From JAGOEF01 sp964511665 (lineage in GTDB: Bacteria > Bacteroidota > Bacteroidia > Bacteroidales > ML635J-15): 64,000 nt of DNA. Under the pieces are notes generated by a model. That model did not search any database, was not told the DNA's origin, and saw nothing but the letters and a program-made list of their open reading frames with translations. Shown here one piece after another: positions 57,703 through 64,000 of this stretch. Each line of letters begins with the position of its first letter. The stretch's first letter is position 1. The position numbers were made by a program, and so were the translations under genes. The stretch is from positions 23,997 to 87,996 of the forward strand of contig CAZEHA010000007.1 of NCBI GenBank assembly GCA_964511665.1. The letters run 5' to 3'.

Positions 57703-58455
57703 TTAATCTTTTATACATCTTACAGGAACACCGTGCGATTTTATAAGGGAATTGTGTCGCCCCAGTGTTGCTCTATCGGAACCCAGTTCTCGATAGAATA
57801 CTTTGTTTTCTGTTTCATTATATACAGTACTGCTCACAATAACTGAGTTATACCCAACAAAATAAAAATTATCAGAATATGCATTGTAAAAACCAGCAGG
57901 AATAGCATCAAATCCGGAGGTTCCAAACATAGCATTCATTTTCAGAAGACCCGCATTCCACAAATCGGCATTACCCGCAAGGATGCTGCCTTGGTTTGTT
58001 CCACGCCAACCGGTTAAATTAATCTGAGACATTGGCATGCCGATGCTTATTTCCAATTCTTTTAACTCGTCGTCGCTTGGCAAATGCCAGCCCACAGGGC
58101 AACTAATTGAAGCAGCAGGCCAGTTGTAAAGCACACCGTATAGCAAATAGGTTTCTTGTTGTTTGGCTTCGTTTACATCGGTTCCCCCGTAGCCATGAAC
58201 ATAATAACATGGTTCTGATGTTGATTTCACATCAGGTCCCACTACGTTTGGTAAATACCTTAGGTTCTCTGCCATCCAACACTGGTCGCCAATTTGTACC
58301 GTAGCGTACGAATTGCCTTCGCTGTCAACCACTTTGCTTGTGCCGCATTTGAAATCGGAACTTGCAACGCCAAAGTATGGAGGTAGAACTACTGTTTGAG
58401 CCACCAATACAAATGAGGCAATTTGGAAGCAAAATATGAGAAGTGTTTTATGCAT
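57703..58455 (-). CDS. FISUMP-domain secreted protein, paralogue 3
   Basis: 250 residues. Signal peptide (MHKTLLIFCFQIASFVLVAQ), then TVVLPPYFGVASS and the FISUMP (Fibrobacter succinogenes major paralogous) core: EGNSYATVQIGDQCWMAENL (about 52-71), YGVLYNWPAAS, CPVGWHLPSDDELKELE (about 124-140), GWRGTNQG, and the closing PVRCIKD. The family is a secreted beta-rich C-type-lectin-like fold in cell-surface proteins; its ligand is unknown. Tandem member of a five-copy run, 4 bp from paralogue 2. Confidence 0.88.
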   Translation of the reverse strand: MHKTLLIFCFQIASFVLVAQTVVLPPYFGVASSDFKCGTSKVVDSEGNSYATVQIGDQCWMAENLRYLPNVVGPDVKSTSEPCYYVHGYGGTDVNEAKQQETYLLYGVLYNWPAASISCPVGWHLPSDDELKELEISIGMPMSQINLTGWRGTNQGSILAGNADLWNAGLLKMNAMFGTSGFDAIPAGFYNAYSDNFYFVGYNSVIVSSTVYNETENKVFYRELGSDRATLGRHNSLIKSHGVPVRCIKD

Positions 58456-58459
58456 AGGC

Positions 58460-59158
58460 TTAATCCTTTATGCAGCGAACCGAGAAACCGCGCGATTTAT
58501 TCTGATATTCTGTACTAAGTGCCCCGTTGTTATAATGCATGTTCCAGCTATTACTTCCATAAGCATCGATTTCTATACTGCTCCAACACTTATTAAAATA
58601 TTTGATATTACTAAAATTTCCGCTGATTTGACGATCACCTCCAGGATGGGCAGTAAAACCGGTTTCATTCGTTGCTTCTGTGTTTGGACTTATCCAGTGA
58701 GATATCCCTGCTTCCTTAAGCTTCCCTCCGGCCAAACTTGCGCCTCCTAAGTAGTTAGCTAATTCTGTCCATTCAGTATTATTGGGTAAATGCCACCCTG
58801 CAGGGCAGGCTGTTATTGCAGCCACCCAATTATAAAGAACTCCATAAGTACTGTAATTTGTATTAGCCTTAGCTTCTTCAACATTTGTTCCATAATAATT
58901 ATAAACATAATAATATGGTTCTGTTATTGATTCTGTTGCAGGCATATCAACCGAAGGCAAATAACGTAGGTTTGAACGCAACCAACATTGGTCACCTATG
59001 ATGATAGTTTGATAAAGATTTCCATCGGCATCGGTAACTGTGCCACAATTCTTATAACTTAAAGTATGCACTCCGTAGTATGAAGGGAGTGTTACTGTTT
59101 GTGAAATTGCGAATGATACAAAAATGGGATATAATAATATGATAAGGCGTTTTTTCAT
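58460..59158 (-). CDS. FISUMP-domain secreted protein, paralogue 2
   Basis: 232 residues. Signal peptide (MKKRLIILLYPIFVSFAISQ), TVTLPSYYGVHTL, then ADGNLYQTIIIGDQCWLRSNL, YGVLYNWVAAITACPAGWHLPNNTEW, LAGGKLKEAGISHW, NETGFTAHPGGDRQ, and SRGFSVRCIKD. It has the complete FISUMP pattern including the end motif. The gap to paralogue 1 is 4 bp and to paralogue 3 is 4 bp, so translation is probably coupled. Confidence 0.88.
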   Translation of the reverse strand: MKKRLIILLYPIFVSFAISQTVTLPSYYGVHTLSYKNCGTVTDADGNLYQTIIIGDQCWLRSNLRYLPSVDMPATESITEPYYYVYNYYGTNVEEAKANTNYSTYGVLYNWVAAITACPAGWHLPNNTEWTELANYLGGASLAGGKLKEAGISHWISPNTEATNETGFTAHPGGDRQISGNFSNIKYFNKCWSSIEIDAYGSNSWNMHYNNGALSTEYQNKSRGFSVRCIKD

Positions 59159-59162
59159 ATTT

Positions 59163-59879
59163 TCAGTCTTTTACGCAACGCACAGAATAACCCAAACTTT
59201 TTCCATTATAAAATCGATGTACACTAGCTTCGGAGTAAATTAAAGTTCTCATGTAAGCGCTTGTTGTTGTGTTTTCGGTAGCGGTCCATAAAATACAATG
59301 GGTATATAATTGCATATTTGCACTATTCCCACCGGGAATAGCAGAAAATCCGGTGCTATTGGTTGCAATATTCGGGCTTAGCCATAATTCAGTGCCCCAA
59401 TCTTTAAGTGCCGCTCCCTGATTCGTTCCCCGCCAACCAACTCCATTAGCTCCAACTTCTGCCATACCAAGGAACATCTCTAATTGTTTAACTTCGTCAT
59501 CGTCGGGTAAATGCCAGCCTACAGGGCAACTGATCATAGCTGCCGGCCAGTTATATAATGCTCCAAAGCTGTTGTAGTTTTCAGTGGCTTTTGCCTCATC
59601 AACATCGGTGCCACTATAGCCATGTACATAATAATAAGGAATATCGTTCGCCCCTGTTCCATATGCCACAACCGAGGGTAAATACCTTAGGTTTTCGGCC
59701 ATCCAGCACTGATTGCCAATTACAACAGTTCTATATGTATTGCCTTCTTGATCGCTTACGATACCACAATTTTTATAATGTTTGCCTTGAGCCCCGAAAT
59801 ATGGTGGAAACGTAACAACCTGAGCAATCAGATTATTTACAAGCAAAACTGCTGCAACAATTGTAACAATTCGATTCAT
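59163..59879 (-). CDS. FISUMP-domain secreted protein, paralogue 1
   Basis: 238 residues. Signal peptide (MNRIVTIVAAVLLVNNLIAQ), VVTFPPYFGAQGK, QEGNTYRTVVIGNQCWMAENL, FGALYNWPAAMISCPVGWHLP, GWRGTNQGAALKDWG, NSTGFSAIPGG and LGYSVRCVKD. Closest in layout to paralogue 3 (both have GWRGTNQG). It follows the stalk gene by 5 bp, which ties the FISUMP heads to the stalk protein in one transcript. Confidence 0.88.
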   Translation of the reverse strand: MNRIVTIVAAVLLVNNLIAQVVTFPPYFGAQGKHYKNCGIVSDQEGNTYRTVVIGNQCWMAENLRYLPSVVAYGTGANDIPYYYVHGYSGTDVDEAKATENYNSFGALYNWPAAMISCPVGWHLPDDDEVKQLEMFLGMAEVGANGVGWRGTNQGAALKDWGTELWLSPNIATNSTGFSAIPGGNSANMQLYTHCILWTATENTTTSAYMRTLIYSEASVHRFYNGKSLGYSVRCVKD

Positions 59880-59884
59880 TGCTG

Positions 59885-61705
59885 CTACTCCATATCGCCC
59901 GAAGAAATAAATACGTTCGAGCCAATGTGCACAAGAGTTGCAATGGCATATTGCCCGGCTGTTTTTGTAAAACTCTGGCGGTTCTGAATGGTCGTGCCCG
60001 AGGCAGTAAGTGTTATCTTTCCTGCACCTGTTTGCACAATCAGACAGTTAAAACCCGTGGGTAAACCCGATGGTATAGTTAGGGTAATAGCCGCGGCATT
60101 GTTCAGAGTAATTACTTTACCGTTATCGTTTGCCGACAACGTATAGCTTGTGGCTGTACTTGTTGCTAGGGTAGCATTAAATCCCGATATATTGGTATTT
60201 CCCGATGCTGCAAGGTTGCCGGTCATTGTTCCTCCCGACTTGGCCAGATAATTGGCGCTGGCATGATTACCCCATCCGTAAGCCGAGTTCCAGTTGGTAA
60301 TATTTGTTGAGGTAATTCCATTGGCAACATGACTGGTGCTCATTGCATCGGTAATTCCATAGCCCGAAATAGTAGTTGGTTTACTTGTTACATCTGCCCA
60401 GGCCGGTACCCAAGCAACCGGACGATATAAACCGGCATGATTACCCCATCCGTAAGCCGAGTTCCAGTTGGTAATATTTGTCGAGGTAATTCCATTGGCA
60501 GCATGACTGGTGCTCATTGCATCGGTAATGCCATAGCCTGAAATGGTTGTTGGTTTTCCTGTTATATCTGTCCATGCCGGTACCCAAGAAACCGGACGAT
60601 ATAAACCGGCGTGATTACCCCATCCGTAAGCTGAGTTCCAATTGGTGATATTGGTCGAGGTAATACCATTGGCAGCATGGCTTGTGCTCATAGCATCGGT
60701 AATGCCATAGCCTGAAATAGTTGTTGGTTTTCCTGTTATATCTGTCCATGCCGGTACCCATGCAACCGGACGATATAAACCGGCGTGATTACCCCATCCG
60801 TAAGCTGAGTTCCAATTGGTGATATTGGTCGAGGTAATACCATTGGCAGCATGGCTTGTGCTCATAGCATCGGTAATTCCATAGCCCGAAATGGTAGTTG
60901 GTTTACTTGTTACATCTGCCCAGGCCGGTACCCAAGAAACCGGACGATACAAACCGTCGTGATTACCCCATCCGTAAGCACTATTCCAATTGCTAATGTC
61001 GGCCAATGCTATCGAATACGATGCACTTGCAAGCCACAGCGGGTCGCTCTCTTCATAGCCGGTAAGGTAGCCTGCGTCGTTTGCGAAATCGCTTACATTT
61101 TCGGGTATTGTTGGAATAACCGGCTGGTTGATTAAATCTTCGTAGTCTTTGTCCCATGCCGAAAAAATTGGGTCGGTTTCTTCATAATCGGTTATATATC
61201 CGGCGTCGTTGTTAAAATCGCTTACATTTTCGGGTACTGTGGGAATAGCAGGCTGGTTAATCAAATCGTTGTAGTCCATGTCCCATGCCGTGAATAGCGG
61301 GTCGCTTTCAATATTGCCCGATTTTTCGGCAAACAGGGCATAGGGAACACTAAGCAATTGAGTTGTACCCATGTTGATATATCCTTCACCCATGTCTATT
61401 TCTACTTGAATGAAATATGGACCCTCCGACCAATCGATAGCGGCAAAGTCTTCGGGGTTTTCGCTGCCGATGTTCAACATTATCAATCCGAATTCGTTGG
61501 TTTCGGCATTGAATACTTCCTGGCAAACCACCGGACCGGCTATTTCTTCACCTATTATACTCACACGAACACTTAGTTCCTGTGCAGCCAAAACATGTCC
61601 TTCGGCATCTCGCACAACCGATTGATACTTAAACAATGAAGGCGACTGGGCTAGCATAATTGTTGCTATGAATACTCCTGAAATAAATGTAATTGTTTTT
61701 TTCAT
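59885..61705 (-). CDS. Secreted tail-fibre-like stalk protein with 58-residue tandem repeats
   Basis: 606 residues. Signal peptide (MKKTITFISGVFIATIMLAQ). The N-terminal domain (about 20-150) is a Bacteroidota cap seen before fibre repeats (SPSLFKYQSVVRDAEG ... VPYALFAEKSG). Two WD-x-D-Y-x-DLINQP units with VPENVSDF-type linkers follow, then four near-identical 58-residue units (SAYGWGNHAGLYRPV ... ITGKPTTISGYGITDAMSTSH) typical of phage tail-fibre shafts. The C-terminal domain (NNAAAITLTIPSG ... LVHIGSNVFISSGDME) matches fibre-tip domains. It heads the operon of five FISUMP paralogues, so it is a plausible stalk for them (inference). No T9SS C-terminal signal is seen. Confidence 0.85.
   Translation of the reverse strand: MKKTITFISGVFIATIMLAQSPSLFKYQSVVRDAEGHVLAAQELSVRVSIIGEEIAGPVVCQEVFNAETNEFGLIMLNIGSENPEDFAAIDWSEGPYFIQVEIDMGEGYINMGTTQLLSVPYALFAEKSGNIESDPLFTAWDMDYNDLINQPAIPTVPENVSDFNNDAGYITDYEETDPIFSAWDKDYEDLINQPVIPTIPENVSDFANDAGYLTGYEESDPLWLASASYSIALADISNWNSAYGWGNHDGLYRPVSWVPAWADVTSKPTTISGYGITDAMSTSHAANGITSTNITNWNSAYGWGNHAGLYRPVAWVPAWTDITGKPTTISGYGITDAMSTSHAANGITSTNITNWNSAYGWGNHAGLYRPVSWVPAWTDITGKPTTISGYGITDAMSTSHAANGITSTNITNWNSAYGWGNHAGLYRPVAWVPAWADVTSKPTTISGYGITDAMSTSHVANGITSTNITNWNSAYGWGNHASANYLAKSGGTMTGNLAASGNTNISGFNATLATSTATSYTLSANDNGKVITLNNAAAITLTIPSGLPTGFNCLIVQTGAGKITLTASGTTIQNRQSFTKTAGQYAIATLVHIGSNVFISSGDME
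60265..60960. repeat. Four 174-bp tandem repeats in the stalk gene
   Basis: The word GATTACCCCATCCGTAAG recurs at 60265, 60439, 60613, 60787 and 60961, exactly 174 bp apart. The four full units differ by only scattered bases; the fifth is degenerate. Each unit encodes 58 residues, so copy number can change without loss of frame. Confidence 0.95.
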
Positions 61706-61728
61706 GGTTATAGTATTTGGTATTATTG

Positions 61729-62199
61729 TTACTGTTTCACAATCCTATATGAAGAAATATACTCTTTGCCAACGGCTATTTGTAAAAGATACATACCGGG
61801 GGCAAAGCCTGTAACATCGAATGAATTCTCAACCCTGTCGCTTTCGGTACAGAAAATTTGTTTTCCGTTTACATCGAAAATGGTATAACTAAGCATCGAA
61901 TTTGGTTCGTTACTCAGCCTAATATTAAGTGTATTATGAGTGGGATTGGGAAAAACAGCAATAGAAAACGGCAAATATTCAACTGTTTCAATTGAAGTAA
62001 CCACCAAGCGGGTTTGATGAAATCCCTGTGTGAGAACTTTTTCACCGGCAACAAAAGTTTCGGTAACAGGCTCACCTATGGTGTAACTCATTTGAATGTT
62101 TTGCTGAGAAGCCGATCCGCCTCCGCTCGAAATAACTTGCTGTGCACAAAGACCAACTGAAATAAAAAAAAGTGCTGTAAACAAAATACTTGTTTTCAT
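61729..62199 (-). CDS. Small T9SS-sorted secreted protein
   Basis: 156 residues. Signal peptide (MKTSILFTALFFISVGLCAQ), a short Gly/Ser-rich beta region containing SYTIGEPVTETF and LTQGFHQ (the common SprB-like or T9SS passenger motif), and a C-terminal type A sorting domain with VFPNPTHNTLNI, YTIFDVNGKQI and PGMYLLQI. It starts the minus-strand block and ends 23 bp before the stalk gene, so it may be the first gene of the same operon. Such small proteins are often anchors or adaptors; the role is not known. Confidence 0.82.
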   Translation of the reverse strand: MKTSILFTALFFISVGLCAQQVISSGGGSASQQNIQMSYTIGEPVTETFVAGEKVLTQGFHQTRLVVTSIETVEYLPFSIAVFPNPTHNTLNIRLSNEPNSMLSYTIFDVNGKQIFCTESDRVENSFDVTGFAPGMYLLQIAVGKEYISSYRIVKQ

Positions 62200-62466
62200 G
62201 GTTTCTATTTTAATTTAAACAATAAAATGCGATCTCACTATCGTTGCTGTGTATCATTTCAACGTAATCAACCAATATGGTAACGATAAGCCATCGAAGT
62301 AATTACAGCGTGTAATTTAATGCGTTTTTATTAAAGTTTAAAATAAAATAACGCAAAATCATTCTTTTGTTAACATAATGTACGAAATTAATAATCATTG
62401 GTTTGTTGGGGCAAAAAACGAGAATATCATTGTTTTATTTTATTTTTACCCTCTCAATTTTGTACA

Positions 62467-63280
62467 ATGACATCGCTTCGTAAAAAAAACATTTACAGTA
62501 ATTTTTGGAACTGATACGTTTGCCGGTAAGCTGTTCGACATAATTTTACTGATACTAATCTGTTTCAATGTAACCGCTGTAATGCTCGAAACAGTGCCTG
62601 GTATCGGCGACAAATATTACGATGTATTTCACACACTCGAATGGATTGTAACAGCCCTTTTTACTGTAGAATATGGGTTACGTATATGGTCGAGTCAAAA
62701 ACCACGCAAATATATTTTTGGCTTTTATGGTGTTATTGACTTCTTATCGATAATTCCCACATTTTTGGGTTTAATATTTCCCGGCGCGCATTTGTTGGCT
62801 GTTATCAGGACACTTCGCTTGCTGCGTTTATTCCGTGTTCTTAAACTCACCAACTATACCAGTCAGGGCAACTATCTGCTTCATGCACTTCGCGCAAACC
62901 GTCAGAAATTAGCTGTGTTTCTGTTTAGTGTAGTAATGATTATTACCATTATTGGAACCATAATGTTCTTGATTGAAGGGCCCGAGCATGGCTTTACCAG
63001 CATTCCCGAAGGGGTGTATTGGGCTGTAGTAACCGTTACTACGGTAGGCTTTGGTGATATAACTCCATCAACAGGTCTCGGTAAGTTTGTTGCATCTTTT
63101 ACCATGATATTGGGTTACGCAATTATAGCCGTGCCTACCGGTATTATTTCGGCAGAAGTATCGAAAATGAAACGCCGAAAGAGCATTGTGTGTTGCAAAT
63201 GCAAAAATGCCGATAACGACGACAACGCAAATTATTGTAAAATTTGTGGCACACCTTTTTCCGTCGATATCGATGCGTAA
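62467..63280 (+). CDS. Voltage-gated potassium channel (Kv-like) with 5'-end frameshift
   Basis: The longest open part, 62582-63280 (232 aa), holds S2-S6: voltage sensor S4 RTLRLLRLFRVLKL, pore filter TVTTVGFGD and S6 ILGYAIIAVPTGI, then a C-terminal zinc-ribbon-like CxC...CxxC. S1 lies upstream in the same frame (FGTDTFAGKLFDIILLILIC), which has no ATG. The likely start, ATG at 62467 (MTSLRKK), is in another frame, joined only if the A8 tract at 62482-62489 has seven A. With that correction the channel is 270 aa and starts like its family. Either a real frameshift, transcriptional slippage, or a read error. From 62200 to 62466 there is otherwise only A/T-rich spacer. Confidence 0.85.
62482..62489. 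repeat. A8 homopolymer at the frameshift in the channel gene
   Basis: Eight A bases within the first eight codons of the channel gene. Seven A would place the ATG at 62467 in frame with S1-S6. Runs of this length can slip during replication or transcription. Confidence 0.85.
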
Positions 63281-63530
63281 GATGTATCATGGTAGTTGTA
63301 GCAAGCTCATCCTTTCTTTCGAACTTATCAAAGCAAGATATGCATGATGCAATATAGATGTATTATTAGCATGTTATAAGCTTATGCTAAGCATTGTAAA
63401 CATCTGGCTAGTTCTTTCTATCTTCATGTGTGTTGATTTAATGCTACAGTGATAAAAAAACACTTGTCATACTTATTCCATAGGCGAGATATTCGTAATA
63501 AAGACATTCTCAATAGCGGCAGTATTTTTG

Positions 63531-63538
63531 TATCTTTG
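63531..63538 (+). promoter_or_regulatory. -7 box before the last gene
   Basis: TATCTTTG fits TAnnTTTG and lies 24 bp before the ATG at 63563. No TTTG is seen at the standard -33 distance. The 282-bp gap before this gene is A/T-rich, with a 10-bp palindrome ATAAGCTTAT and no ORF of note. Confidence 0.45.
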
Positions 63539-63562
63539 AATTATTAATAAAAAACAAAAGAT

Positions 63563-64000
63563 ATGAATAGAGTTATTGTATTTGCTGCACTATTGGTGTG
63601 GGGTGTTGTTGTTTGCGCACAAACCGAATCGGCAAAAGGCGGATGGAAATTGGTGAACTACAGTTTTATCGACGGAACCAGCACCAAGGACAGGGTTTTG
63701 GCCGGATCAACCGATTACATGGAAGATGTTATCAAATTCGAGGGGGCAAAAGGCGACATTACCATTTATGTTAATCGCTACGATAAAAGCTCGCGAAAGC
63801 TGCTTGCCGGAGTTACATACAATGTGAAATGGACCGATCCGCAAACCGAGTTATTTCCGGGAGAAAATATGAAAATGACCTATTCGCTGAAAACAATTAC
63901 AAACAAAACCTGGATGCCCGAGCAGCAATCGGCTGTTTTCAATCAGGGTATTTATGGAATTAAGCTAAACAACAAAGCCGGAGAAGAGTACTGTCAAGCA
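63563..64000 (+). CDS. Secreted protein, truncated by the window edge
   Basis: 146 codons are seen, open to the last base. Signal peptide (MNRVIVFAALLVWGVVVCAQ), then a probable beta-sandwich domain (GGWKLVNYSFIDGTS ... VTYNVKWTDP ... YGIKLNNKAGEEYC). No family recognised from this part. Start chosen for the signal peptide and the -7 box 24 bp upstream. Confidence 0.7.
   Translation, partial: MNRVIVFAALLVWGVVVCAQTESAKGGWKLVNYSFIDGTSTKDRVLAGSTDYMEDVIKFEGAKGDITIYVNRYDKSSRKLLAGVTYNVKWTDPQTELFPGENMKMTYSLKTITNKTWMPEQQSAVFNQGIYGIKLNNKAGEEYCQA

Noticed and set aside
22445..57718. TAG recoded as a sense codon (alternative code) explaining the two interrupted genes
   Set aside because: TAG is the annotated stop of radC (6834-6836), the deacetylase gene (8158-8160) and upp (9771-9773), all of normal length. 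A recoded TAG would extend them.
60265..60960. CRISPR or other spacer array
   Set aside because: Units are 174 bp, coding, in frame and without unique spacers. They are tandem coding repeats.

Overview
The window looks like chromosomal DNA of an anaerobic member of the Bacteroidota, most likely a Bacteroidales-type bacterium. Evidence: Bacteroidota-style promoters (TAnnTTTG -7 boxes), an S46 dipeptidyl-peptidase and a GH97 alpha-glucosidase, two clear and one likely C-terminal type IX secretion (T9SS) sorting domains, a GldH gliding-type lipoprotein, FISUMP-domain proteins, and HydF, the [FeFe]-hydrogenase maturation GTPase. I see no rRNA, tRNA, CRISPR array, integrase or insertion sequence.

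Layout. 0-9.8 kb: housekeeping and exported enzymes (secreted YD-like protein, S46 peptidase, GH97, rpsT, radC, a polysaccharide-deacetylase/acyltransferase pair, upp). 9.8-26.3 kb: a single-strand array of four very large secreted proteins built from phage/pyocin tail-fibre-like modules, with one T9SS-sorted protein inserted; the first gene of the array carries an in-frame TAG. 26.4-38 kb: an M28 peptidase, then a surface-polysaccharide locus (two fucosyltransferase-like enzymes, FkbM-type methyltransferase, AsnB-type amidotransferase, two other glycosyltransferases, sugar aminotransferase, flippase, and a divergent hexapeptide acyltransferase). 38-43.6 kb: a 1,867-residue PKD/LamG-type T9SS adhesin. 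43.7-56.2 kb: metabolism and maintenance (PurF-like amidotransferase, Nfu and Mrp Fe-S proteins, alkyltransferase-like protein, TrmB, a PSP1/RicT-GldH fusion, a periplasmic-sensor adenylate cyclase with an HD domain, HydF, IlvE). 56.2-62.2 kb: a tightly packed operon of a tail-fibre-like stalk protein and five tandem FISUMP paralogues, the last two broken. 62.2-64 kb: a voltage-gated K+ channel gene with a frameshift in an A8 tract, then a truncated secreted protein.

The most notable signal is two separate surface-protein systems made of phage-tail-fibre-like parts without any phage genes, together with four single-site lesions (two in-frame TAG codons, one TA-repeat frameshift, one poly-A frameshift). 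Three of the four fall in multi-copy surface gene families. TAG is an ordinary stop elsewhere in the window (radC, the deacetylase gene, upp), so a changed genetic code does not explain the amber codons. They are real decay, variable (slippage-prone) expression, or sequencing/assembly error, and the sequence alone cannot separate these.
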